Translations under genes and position numbers: made by a program
Origin: Monarcha castaneiventris obscurior
Lineage: Eukaryota > Chordata > Aves > Passeriformes > Monarchidae
Assembly (NCBI GenBank): GCA_026261815.1
Contig: JAMPIT010000540.1
Coordinates: 119,282-183,281 of the forward strand
Length of the DNA stretch: 64,000 nt
Direction of reading: 5' to 3'
Part shown: positions 38,206-50,362 of the stretch, piece after piece
How the letters are laid out: each line of letters begins with the position of its first letter
Position numbering within the stretch: position 1 is the stretch's first letter
Notes under the pieces: model-generated
Seen by the model: the letters and a program-made list of their open reading frames with translations, nothing else
Database searches by the model: none
What the model was told of the DNA's origin: nothing

Positions 38206-38347
38206 CAGTAGTTCGTGGTTACTCAATAGTTTTTGAAAACCATGATGAAGACACACCTTTATTCAGCAAAGGCAAGACAATCCGTGATGTCAAGAATAAG
38301 TGCATATATCAGTACTCTATTGACCTGCAAAGACAGCAGTGGCACAG
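38206..38347 (+). CDS. Candidate internal coding exon, gene unidentified
   Basis: A splice-acceptor-like segment, TTTTGTTCCTGCTGCAG, ends at 38205, and a good donor, CAG|GTAGGC, begins at 38348. The 142 bases between are open in only one frame: two bases completing a codon, 46 codons, then two bases of the next. The other two forward frames hold stops. The peptide contains VVRGYSIVFENHDED, then TPLFSKGKTIRDVKNKC and ends IDLQRQQWH. It is charged, balanced in composition and has no low complexity, unlike the chance frames around it. An in-frame TAG follows directly after the donor, as expected if the sequence beyond is intron. I do not recognise the protein and claim no function. Alternatives are a pseudogene fragment or a chance frame. 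An acceptor 3 bases downstream (AG at 38207-38208) is also possible. No neighbouring exon was found in the window, which would imply introns of many kilobases on each side. Confidence 0.45.
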
Positions 38348-41300
38348 GTAGGCAGTGCCCTTGACTTGTAGAAATTTATGGTTCGTTGTAAGAGCTCTTA
38401 ATACATCTTTTTATATCACTTCTTTTACTATGCTTTATGTTAAGATGAAGTTAATCCCCATCTAAGTATGGTTTCTTTTTAAAAAGTAATACAGAAAAAA
38501 ATTCTTTGGTAACTTTCAAGCAATGAATTTTTTTATGTGAATATCATTTTAAATTTGGGCCACATTACTGTATGTTCTGAAATAGTAGTTGCACCTGCAT
38601 TATCAAATGTAAAAAAGTAAGTAGTATTTAGCATACACTTAATATAAAGAATAAGCTTAGTTATTCACTGATCTACTAATAATATGAGTTCAGTAATAAA
38701 AAATATATAGTAATATTGTTGTAAAACAATGCTTGTTGTCTAAGTGGTCTAAGTGAATTTTCCCCACCTAAAGATATAGCTGCATCAGCTTTGCTTCTTT
38801 ATGACTCTCACTGCCATTTATATTCAGTTGTCCCACCACTTGAAAATGTGTTCTATCGAGTCTTTTGGAACACTCCTCCTGTGTAAGAACTATTGACAAT
38901 ATCTCAGGAAGGAATAGCAAAAACCACAAATTTCTTCTAGGCTGTGATTAGGCATTAGTCTACCCTGTAAAAGACCCAAGTACAGGTCTTGCCTTTGTCA
39001 GAATCAGAAATTTTTACAAGAAAATACAATTTTTTAAGCAGGACATTGCACCTGAACATTTCCAGGTCAATATTGGTGTCTACTCAGGAATTTATCCCAA
39101 ATTAAAATACAATCACAGAATTTGAGGCAAAAGAGGTATTCTCACTTAAAAAAAATATTTAAAAAATTGCAAAACTTGGGTTTCATTTTGATCTATTTTT
39201 GCTTTTTTTTTCTCATATATTTTTTCTTTTTTTCCTCATTTTTTCCCCTTGATGTAAACCAAAAGATTAAAGAAAACAAATTCCAAGACCTTGAAAGCTC
39301 TATGAATGGAATTGCTCCTTGCTGGCCATTCTAACTTTTACAAAATGAAGTCCAATGGCTAAGAAATTATCTGCAGAAGTTTAACATAAAACCTTTTGCA
39401 TTTGAATTTACATTCACCAAAAAACCTTTATTGTCTCAGTATTTCTAATACACACAGTTTCAGATAAAAGATATTTGGTTATGACCAGAATAAAATGGAG
39501 CTAAAACAGAACTTAATTATCTAACCATGTTTTCCAATATAACTTAAAAAGGAATTGATAGATTAGCATTATTTTGCAACTCATAGATTATATAAATTGC
39601 TCACTATCAAATGAACATAGCTGTATAACATCAATAATAAGGATCTTTAAAGCAATCACGTGTAAATGCATAAGTTATTTTTGGAATTGTGAAGTGCTTG
39701 CACTAAAAGAACAACTAAATAAAAGACTTTCTTATACTATATTTGAATAAATGTCATGTTATGTGAACTTTCTCTCACCTGTCATTTTCCTAATCCTACT
39801 GGATATCAAAAGAAAAAACAAATGGCAATGTTTCAAAACCTTTAACCCTCCTTGCCGATCTTCTATACTTTAAAACTTTACCCATTGATTAGCTGCTCTA
39901 CAATAGAGCCTGAATACCTTATTTTACTGCAAAAATACACTTGTCATTCTCATTTAATATAATAATCAGAAAAAAAATGATGCCGAACATTAATGTTTCA
40001 AGTATTTTCAAATCACAACCTTCTGATAATATATGAAGCTAAATGTTCTTTCACAAATATAGCAAACAGTAAGTTTGTTGGCTATTTGCAGTATCAACAA
40101 CATGTACTTTTCCATCTTAAAATAAAATAATATACTCATATATTGTCTTTGTTTCTGCTTTACCAAATTCTTGTATCTATTGAAAAAACTAATAACTTTT
40201 GATTTCCTTCAGTTCTTTGTTTTGTGTAAAAATAATATTAATACATTTCATCCCTTAAAGCAAAAAAACAGATCAATGTTCAGGAAACCTAGATGCTTGC
40301 TTATTTTTATACCGCTAAAAACATTTTTGCTCAAAACATTCAGAGAACAAATATTACCATTATCAAAGCAAATGAACACATTAACTCTATTTCCTTATCC
40401 TTATCCCCTTCTCCTGCTCACTTTCAGACAACATCCTCAGCCCTTGTGCTGAGATTTCCCTTAGGGTCAATGCCTGCTTCTTCCAAAAGACAATAATTTA
40501 GGAGAAGTGTAATTATATAGTCTGAGTTATCCCATTAAATTTACAGCTGTACTGGTATTTTACACATGTATTTTCACTAGTAGGGAAAATTGGGACCTAT
40601 GCACGTTACCTGCTGTCACATGAACAACAACATAATGGTATTAGAACAATGTCAGCAACAAGGTAAAATTACATCTCATCAGCTGATGCCTCAGTTGCTG
40701 ATATTACTCCAGGGTTTCTGTATCTGATCCAAGTAAAGCTGTCAAAGACATAAGGAAAACAGGCTTCTGCCATTTGCTACTAGGGACCTTACTCTAAAAG
40801 GAAACTGAAACCTCCTTTCCCAAATCAGTTCAAAACCACAAAAATAGTACAAGGGAAAACATATATTGTTTCTACTTCCTCTAGTTTCCAGGCTCAGCAG
40901 GATAAAACTTGAATATTATAGTTTATTTATACAGCAACTTTCAGCAAAAGTAAATTGGTTTAAAATATAGCTCAAAAACTTATTTTTAACATGCTTTAAT
41001 ATATATCTGTTATTTTAAAAGCATTATTTAAAAGATCTAGCTCTAGCATCTTAGTTGAAAAGAAATAATAGTCAAAACATACAACTGAATTCTTGCATCA
41101 GTAGTTCGACTTTGCAGCTTGTTAATAAGATTATAATTAATTATCAAATTTAAATGTATGCCTTCTGCATAAATCAGCCACAATTTACTATATCAGTTGC
41201 CTTAAATTTGAATAAGTTGACAAGTAGCTCCCAACTACATTCATAAAGACTCACATTGGAGGAACTTCTAAATTTTGGTCACAGAGTTGAAATACACACA

Positions 41301-44300
41301 GACTTAAAAAGTGGTTTAAAAATTATTAGTGATGAACAACCTGTGCATGACTGTAAGGGAGATGCAATAATTGTTATTTTTTAAATGATGGAGAAACTTG
41401 TCTTTGATTTTAAACAACTGGGTTTGGCCATTTCTTTTTCTCTTAGACTGGTATGCCCTTTACTACAAAAGAGGGAAATGCTTAAGTCATATATTCAAAT
41501 ATAATTTAAGTGACTAAAGTGGGACTTAGCTTTTAAATGATCAAGTACAGAAGATGAACATGCAGGGAAGAAACATCATTCAATATTGTTTCCAATAGTA
41601 CTTTGTCAAAGGTAGATTCCCAAATTAGTGGCCTGTAGCATGTCTCTGAGGAACACTTTTAATTTGTGTTTCCCCATCTAGCTGTTGATTTGCTCTAGGA
41701 GGGCCAAACTCTATGCCTTTGCCTGTAAAGTTACATTAAACCATGCTGAGTAATACTACAACAGTATACAAATTTACTTTACTAGAACAGAACTCCAACA
41801 GTCTCCTAAAAAATTCCATTATTAGATTCTTCCTTCTACAAAAATTTTTATATCATTCTTTAAAAAAAAATTGAGAAGACATTGTTGAGCTTAATTGACT
41901 GCTTAACTTTCAAGTACCATTAAAACTTCTATTAGATCTTATTCTTTGTCCTGAATATCTCACCTCTCTTGCATTTTCCCAATACAAGTAACTCTTGAGG
42001 TATTTATAAAATAGAATTTGGATACAAGAAGGTGAGAACAAAGGAAAATATTTGATGACTGTAACTTCTGCTGCAGGAAAACAGAAGTGAATATCGAAAT
42101 AACTCTTCTCTAAATGGGTATAAAAAAATTAATATATATTTGCCATGGAACTAAAAGTCTATATACTGCCATCAGGAACTGAATCACCTGTTCTTCTTTC
42201 ATAGTGAAATTCCATCCATTAAGCAATGTTTAATTTAATTGCATATTCATAAAGAGACATCAAAGAGAAAAGAATCCAAGTTGGGGAAAGACATTGAAAT
42301 TGCTAATATGAGAATTTTGTGGGTAGAAAAATATAAGGGTTACTCATAAAATAAAGTCATACATTTAAGAAGCAAAATACCTACCATCAGAAGATTTAGA
42401 TAAATAAGAAAGCAGAGGCAATTGTAACAACATCCAAATATTCATCTTAAAAAGAAAAACATTTCTTTTAGTTAGCAATTCTTTGGGCTTTTTTTCATAT
42501 GATCATTGAATATTCTTTCTAGGACAGCTTGTGCACCAGTTTTCAGTGAAGCTACTTCAGGTGTAGAATAGAAAGGTATTAGAATAGAAATAGAGGAAGG
42601 TGTAGAAGATAATCTGAAGGGATAAAAGGTACAGCAGAGTGAGACAACTGACCCCATTAGAAAAAAATGCAACACAGGTGCAAACATTTTCACTAATAAA
42701 AATTTTAAAAAAACACTGATGGAAAGAAAAAAGCCTTTAGGCATGAATGAAAGTAAGCACAACAGAAGATGTTATTCAAGCAAAGCACAACTTTATTGTT
42801 ACATGTTTCAGATTTAAAATTAATCACATATTTAAATTCCTCAGTGAAGTGGAGAATAAAAATGTTAAGGAAAATGATCATGTTCACATTGATTTATGGC
42901 CTAATGATCAGAGTACTCAGCTGTGCGTAAGGGAGCTTCAAAAATGGTTCACTCTGTTCACTATGTGTAATGTAAAATACATAATCCCTCCCTGTATCAA
43001 AAATTAGAATGTAAATTTTTTTCCTCCATGCTGGTGGCTTTTGCCACTTGTATCTATGAGTCAACAGATTATGTCTGTCCTAGTGAACCTTTTTTCTTTT
43101 TTCTTTTTTTTTCTTTCCTTTTTTCTTATTTCTTTTTTTTTCTCTCTATTTTTTTTTTTTTGGGTTTTTTTTTTGTTTTGTTTTGTTTTAACAAAGTAAA
43201 TCACAGTCCACAAAAATGGGAAGTGCAGCTTTTCCTCTTTTCTGGGGACTCTTCCCCAATGAACACTGTAATCACAAAGCTAATGCACGAGGTTCTGAAG
43301 TAACAGCTCTTAAAGGAAATGAGACCTACAATGTACTTTTGAACTCGACATGTCATTGCCATGTGGGTCCTCATTTTTATGCTTTTCAATCATGTAGCAC
43401 ATTTTGACATGTGTCATGGAGCACTGAAAGCCCGGCACAGAAAAGCCTCTCTCAGTGTTATGTTACTGAAGGAAAATTGAAATTGCTTCCTCTATGCTTC
43501 CAAGGTGACCATTATAATGTTTGTCAAATGGGTCTTTTCTAGATGACTTGGAATGCTGTAAATTGATCCCCACTCAGTAAAAAGAGAGAGGGTGTCTCTG
43601 AAGGAAAACCTTCATACCTTCTTCTTTCAGATCCCATGGACTTTTTTCTTTTGTGTGATTCAGTAATCTTTGGGCTGGGTAGCCATATGCTGAGCTGAAT
43701 GCTTCACAATAAATATCTGTACCTCTCAATTTTCAGAACATAAAGAACCTCATCAATACTACACAGCAAATGCAACTAGAGTAACCTTTCTTACAATAGC
43801 ATGGGAGTAAGATCACCTTAAGGACAGGGGGCCTTGTTTCTGAGGCCTCCTTGTCTGAAGGATGTTGGCCTTTCCATAATCACTGTACCATAAGGCACGT
43901 AGGACACTCTTTTTTTCATTGCCACTTGACTGACTATTAGAATAAACAGTTTTGGGGCCACAGAAGTGCTAAACCTTGCTGCCTGACTGCATAAAGATTT
44001 GGAAATACACATCCAGAAAGAAAGGAAGAGACATCTGTTTTCTGCCTATGCATTATCTTTTTAAGAGTCATTAGATAAAGAGCTGACACAAATGTGGACA
44101 GTATTATTTCACCAATCACAACAGTATTTAACAAAAAAATGTTTCAATATTATGACATTCTTAAAAATAACAGTCATAGGGAACTACGTATATCAGATAT
44201 ACATTAGATACCAAGTTGCTAAAAGCTACTGTAGTGCAAATAAAAGAATTTAAGCAGGGGGTAGAAAATGTTATCTACAGGCAGACAAAAGTCATATTCC

Positions 44301-46684
44301 AAAATTCTAAAACTGTGATTATTACATAGGATGTCTCTTGCCCTTTAAGATTTCTGTATGCAAACAAAGGACTGAGCCCTGGCCTGATGTTTAGCTAACT
44401 GAACAGAATACAAGTAGTGAATGAAAACAGAATAAATTGCATGTAATAAACAAGAAAGTGAAAAGCTGTCAAAAGTTTAGAATAGTGCCATGGGGAAAGA
44501 GAAGGGGAGTTAGTGAGAAATAGCTGAAGTCGAGCTATCCAGTTCGGAGAGTAGTATTAAAGTCCTTTAAAGGAATAGAATCCAAAGTAGCTGTATCAGT
44601 AATGAAATTATAAAGCCAAGATTACTTTCATGGTCACATTAGAAATGAAAAATGAGGGAATAGGTGTTGCAAAACTGTGACAAAAGGGCAAAAGATAAGT
44701 ACTTGTGGATTGCATGTTTGGGGGGAGACAAGTGTCGAGCAAAAGATGGATCAAGGTGTTTGAGAAGGCTAACCATGGACAGTGGTCACATACAATGTAC
44801 TGGGAAGAGAGAAGACACCTAGATTCTGAAGTGAATCCAATTAACTTTCCCTTAAGACCTAAGATTCTCTCCAGGTCCCACTGGAAGGAAGAGCTGAGTA
44901 AACCTAGTGCACCTGAGTTAGATGGAGAAAATACGTTTTATAAAAGAGCCACTTCTACTAGGGATCAAAATAATAAATGTTCTGTTCCCAGACATGCTGG
45001 TATGAAAAAAACCCATCATTTCCTGTCTTTTACTTCAGTTATTTTATGAGAAGGTAATAAAGTATTTTTTTCTCTTTTTCAAAACAGGCAGATATATAAA
45101 TGCTAATTGAGAATATTGAAGGTGTATCATTTACCCACATCACTGTGTGAAAACCATTTGCAGCCTAGGATGCATTTAGGATTTTGGAATAAACTTTTAA
45201 AGCCAGAAAACTCTTTAACTATTTTGAAGTCATCTCAGTTAAGTTTTCCCAGTCAAATAGAAGATGACACAAAATTACATTTAGCTGTTTCCTAAAGATA
45301 AAACTTGTGCTGTTATCATGCATTAGTCTTGAAATTCCCTCAGGTAATTTACTGAAATTGTAATGTACAAGAACATGAAGACTAAATAGATAAATCTTTT
45401 TCAGGGAGGAACTTTCATGGCATAGGATAGGCTGTGATTTATTTTTGTTCATTTGGCATGAACAGTTGAATGTTCCTACATAGCAAAAAAAGTTTACAGT
45501 GCTTGGTGAGAAGCTAAACAAAGCCATTTCACTTATTCACCTAACATGCTCTAAAATTGCACTTGCAAAGCCATTTTGATTTTTACCATGCATCTGTTTC
45601 CAGCTGGTCTTCCACTGACTCTCAAGTTGGGTATTTAGTTTCTGGCAATGAGGAAATGCTAATATTCTGCTAATTAGTAAATTTTTATTTGATAATAGGT
45701 TTTAATACATATCGATTGCTAAGCTGGCAATTCAGTTATTGAACTCTGTCATACTAAGTTCACAGGAGGAGGGGGATTTGTAATGCTAACAAATTGTGAG
45801 TGTGTTGACATCCGTTACTCTGTGATGAGGCCAATTTGTAAACCATCTGGCACTGAAGAGTTTAGCTACTTGCAGTTAGAATGGAGATATTTGGCTGCAA
45901 CACTAAATGAGCAGGATAATAGCTATTTGGTGAGCTAAATGGTTAATACAGATATCCTGATGGAATTAAGTACCCTTGGGTAAGAGAACACAGGGTAGTA
46001 TCCTTTCGTTAAATTTAAGTATTGGTGGATGAGCCAGTTGAAAATATATACACTCCACCAAAACAGAAAAAAAAAAAAGATTTTTCTGTTTTGCTTTCAT
46101 ATTAACCTTTCCAGTGGAGTCCAGAGTTTTCTGTCTGGTGATTAAAAATGTATGCAACAAGACTTTTTCCTTTAGACAGAAAAACAGGAAAGATATTACA
46201 GGGTGCAGCATACTGTGTCTGTAAGTAACAGCTTGTGTGAAAATTACAGTCATTAGGGTGCAATGGTAAATAATTTTTATTTCTATTTAATTTAAATTAA
46301 ATCTACTTCAGAATACATGTGGAATGGTGGGTTGCCAAGAACAGTAGTACAGTTTTTGCCTATCTTTTCTGCAGACCTTTTGTTAGAATGAAAGGAGTGC
46401 TTTCTAGCATCACCATTATGAACTATTTTATTTTCAAAACATATTGAAAAGATATCAGTAGAAAAGGCTTTATAATGTTTGACAGATATGTTTACTTCCC
46501 TGTCTTATTATCTTAGCATCTGGTCCATAAATCAGACACATGGCACCGATCTAAGCCCAATTCTGTTATTATCTAGTTGGATATATTTCAAGGATGTATA
46601 TTCTGCAATACAGGCAATTTTGATTAACTATAAATATTATGATCTGAAATTATATGACAGTTTATCTGAATTTGGTTGTTGATG
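38348..46684. other. Unrecognised AT-rich DNA
   Basis: No gene or mobile element recognised in 8.3 kb apart from the pyrimidine tract at 43089-43190. Sequence is strongly AT-rich with almost no CpG. If the exon at 38.2 kb is real, this is part of its downstream intron. Confidence 0.55.
43089..43190. repeat. Polypyrimidine (T/C) tract
   Basis: About 100 bases almost purely T and C, grading from T-runs with single C to T-runs with G (GTTTT repeats) at the end. It accounts for the Phe-rich reading frame at 43028-43303. Confidence 0.9.
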
Positions 46685-46820
46685 TCATAGAATGGTTTGG
46701 TTTGGAAGGGACCGTAAAGATCATCCAATTCCAGCCCCTCTGCCATGGGCGGGGACAATTTTCACTAAAGCACGCTGCTCAAAACCTCATCCAACATGGC
46801 CTTGAACACTTCCAGGGTTC
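46685..46820 (-). mobile_element. CR1 LINE 3' tail
   Basis: The plus strand reads TCATAGAATGGTTTGGTTTGG, then AAGGGACCGTAAAGATCATCC, TGCCATGGGCGGGGACA, GCTCAAAACCTCATCCAAC and GGCCTTGAACACTTCCAGGG. This is the reverse complement of a CR1 3' end, 5'-truncated to about 135 bp and modestly diverged. The open frame that crosses it (46654-46863) is a shadow. Confidence 0.92.
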
Positions 46821-49662
46821 TTCGTGGAAACCACAGAATCCACGCCACAAAACATGTTTATGAACATTCCACGCATAGCACAAGGTCTAGTCCAGAGCTT
46901 GCATATTTTCAGAAAATCTTACTTCAGGACACAGATTTCTAAGAAGATAAATTTCATTAGTTCCATCAATCATCTTTCTCTGCTTATTCTGTTTTTTAAT
47001 TTGTCTTCATTCATGGTAAGTCTGAAGGCAGTAAAAGTGAGTGATTTAAAGTAACTTAAGCTACAAATTTCTTTATAACAAAATACAGTGCTTTCCTGTT
47101 AGAAGTTGGCACAGGGAAGATAACAGGCAAACAGCTATTCTTGGTCCGTGATGCTTTTCTCTTGAATGATAATCAAAGCTTTTTCTTTATTGTGAAAACT
47201 CCTTGTTAAGATTCTCCCACTGACTGGTAGAGTTAAAATAATTCCCTTCTGTCTGACAGGTCCTGATCCAGTGCCTGCTGAACTAAAAGAAACTCATAAT
47301 TAATTATTGTAGGACAAGAATCCTAAATCCTTATTCTCATCAGCTAAGCCTTCTGTTTTTGCCTTGGCTCAAATCCCAGCTAGAAATTTATGATTCCTTA
47401 GCTTCTTTTTTGTAGGTGCCATGAATCATAGGGCTTATGAGTGAAGAAATACTGTGGTGGTGTTCCTGTATAGGTTAGTACTTGATATATTTGTACAACT
47501 AATAGAAAAGCTACTGAATATATGTACGTAAAAAAAACAACTGTCAACTTGGTTTGATGTCACTCTTCAGAAATGCTCCATGCCTCCTGTGCATGTCCAT
47601 GTTTGGACTAATTCCACACTGCACATGACCTGCAGAGTAAGGCCCATCAGCACAAGTATCTGAGATAGGGGAAATCTCATTTCCAGAGCTGATCAATGTA
47701 ACACTACTGATGAATAACTTTTACAGCATTTAAAACAACAAGAGGAAAACCACAGGTTATAGAAAATGAATGATCAGAATGAAGAAGTTTCAACTAACAT
47801 ATTTTTTTTCCAAATACAATTCAGTGATGCAATTGGTTAATTAGTTAGGTATGCAAATTTTCCACCAATTATAGCAAAAAGTGAAACTTTCAGAAGTCTG
47901 TGGGAAATTTTGCAAAGATTTCTGCTATGTAACCATCAGAGCCTAGAAAAAATGTCTGATAATATTGTTATTCTTCCTGAAAAGCTCTTTGCATCCTGTA
48001 GGCTGCTGAAGACATAGTCAATCCTTTACTTAGTTTATCTGGTTTATCTGGTCACCCTGTGAGCCTTTACAAATATTAAATTATTTTCCGAACAAAATTA
48101 AAATTAGTTCTTTACGTGTGATATTGCAAAGAGTGAGAGAATATATCCATAAGGAAAAAAGTGCTATTGAAAAGTATTATTTTAGTTATTTGTAAGTATC
48201 ATTACAGACCAGTATCATCCCTTTCACCATCTCTTACTGGTTACCCAACACTTGCCAAAATTTACCCAATTTTTAAAATACTATTTGTTATCTAAATAAT
48301 TTTAAAATACTAAAAGACTTACTTCCTTCTCTATTACTCTCACATGAGATATGAAATGATAACGTATTTCCTTGGCAAAATGTAAGAGAAATTATTCAAC
48401 AGAACTAATACTATAAAGGCTACAGAGACACTACTCAGATTTTAGTATGCTATAGTTTTCTCCCTGGAACAGTGAATGATGAGACATAATTATATCTCAA
48501 AAAAACCCATACCACTTTCTGGAAAACACAAAACCTTTTGCCCAGAAAAAATGCTGTGAAGCTGAAAGCTATTGCTAGTATTGTATAAGAGATAATAGCA
48601 TCAGTGCTCTGCAATTATTCACCAATTTTCATTGCCAATGTATCACTATTTAGATCTATTTAGTTCACAGTGTGTCCTCTCACTATGAGTAGGGAGGGGG
48701 TAAATGGGAGTGATTCTGTTACAAAAATTTAGGCAGTCTGGTTCTTCAACATATTTTGGCATCAAGAATGAAGACTCAGAAATCTCCTGAGGATGTGCTT
48801 TGTCCTGATGGCAGACTCTTATTTTATTTAGTTCAGATAATAGAACAATATATTTAAATAATAAACATGAGTTACATGCTCAAAATGGAAACTATCTGCT
48901 CAGCTATTAAGAGAATCCAATTTTGAAAAGCAAAATAAATCATAAATGTCAGAGTATTATGCTAATATGTTTAGGTATTTCTGCAAGTTTACTTAGTCCC
49001 ACACAACATATAAACCAATACAAAATTTAAGCATATTAAATCTGTGCTAGCCATCATAATACATGAGAAAATGCAATCGCAAACCAGTATTTCATATATG
49101 TACTCACAGTGAATTGTTCAGAAATTGGTTTTGGGCCCTATGCTCTCTGATATTTTTCAGCAAGAATATGTAAGAAAACACCAACTCATTGTCAGCTAAG
49201 TTTGATTTGAAACAAGGATTGGGGGAGTACTAAGTGGATAAGTGATTCTAAGTTTTCAAAGTTCATTTAATAATAAGTGAAAAAGAAAAAAGAAATATTT
49301 TATTGCAACGAGGCTAATTGTCCAACCATCATGGGAAAAAAATAGTGTGGTTGTGCACAAAAGTTAGATGACTCCATGTGGCTGGATATAGTTAGGCAAA
49401 CATGTTCTAGAGTCCAAATTAGGAAGGAAAACTTTTCCAACTGCAGTTTTTTATAGGAAAAAATCCCAAGATGTCAGTGCCCTTCCTTTGAAAGAAAGGC
49501 AAAGATTCAGGATGAAGCATCTGAGTCACGTTAGTACCAATTGTTGCAGGAAGAAAGGTGGAAAGAATGGGTTAAAAACAAAAAGCTGTGGCTTCACTGC
49601 CTTCTGTCCTGCCCCCACATGAGTAGGGCACACAGCAGCAAGGGATACTGGGATCCTTTTAT
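46821..49662. other. Unrecognised AT-rich DNA
   Basis: No feature recognised in 2.8 kb. Confidence 0.6.
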
Positions 49663-50362
49663 ATCATAGGATCACAGAATGGCTTGGGTTGGAAAAGACC
49701 CATCATATAGTTCCAATCCTCTTGCTGTGGGCAGGGACACCTTCCACTAGACCAGGTTGCTCAAAGCCCCCCCCAGCCTGGCCTTGAACACTTCCAGGGA
49801 TGGGGCATCCATATCTTTGGGAAACATGTTCCAGTGCCTCTCCACACTCACAGTAAAGAATCTCGTTCTTGAATATAGTTTAAACCTACTCTCCTTCAGT
49901 TTGAAGCCATTCCCTGTTGTCCTGTCATGACATATTCTTGGACAAAATCTCTCTCCATCTTTCCTACAAGCTCCCTTCAGGTACTGGAAGGCTGCAGTTA
50001 GGTCACCCTTAAGCCTTCCTTTCTACAGGCCAAACAATCCAAATTCTCTCAACCTTTCCTCACAGCAGAAATGCTCCATCCTTCTAAGCATCGTGGTGGC
50101 CTCCTCTAGACTTGCTCCAACAGATCCATGTCCATCCTGTGCTGGGACCCCAGATCTGGATGCAGCACTGCAGGTGGGGTCTCACCAGAGCAGAGCAGAG
50201 GGACAGAATCCCCTCCCTGGCCCTGCTGCCCACAGAGCTTTGGATCCAGCCCAGGACACGTTTGGCTTTCTGTGCTGCAAGTGCACATTGCCGGGTCACG
50301 TCCGGCCTCATCCACCAGCACCCACCAGCCCCTTCTCAGCAGGAGCTGTGCCTGACTGACCC
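49663..50362 (-). mobile_element. CR1 LINE, best preserved copy (~700 bp)
   Basis: The 3' end is at 49663 (ATCATAGGATCACAGAATGG on the plus strand), and the element reads upward on the minus strand to about 50362. It covers the 3' UTR and the C-terminal part of ORF2. On the minus strand the frame at 50084-50311 reads through a segment with LCSALVRPHL and QIWGPS, the conserved tail after the CR1 reverse transcriptase domain. That frame is interrupted below 50084, so no functional protein remains. Truncation upstream removes the endonuclease and most of the reverse transcriptase. Sequence is close to the avian CR1 consensus in memory and still CpG-containing, so it is younger than the copies at 2.9 and 6.3 kb. 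Five overlapping open frames at 50084-50486 are shadows. Confidence 0.95.

Noticed and set aside
39114..39140. CAATCACAGAATTTGAGGCAAAAG as a CR1 tail
   Set aside because: Only the AATCACAGAAT word matches; the TTGGAAGGGACC block that should follow is absent.
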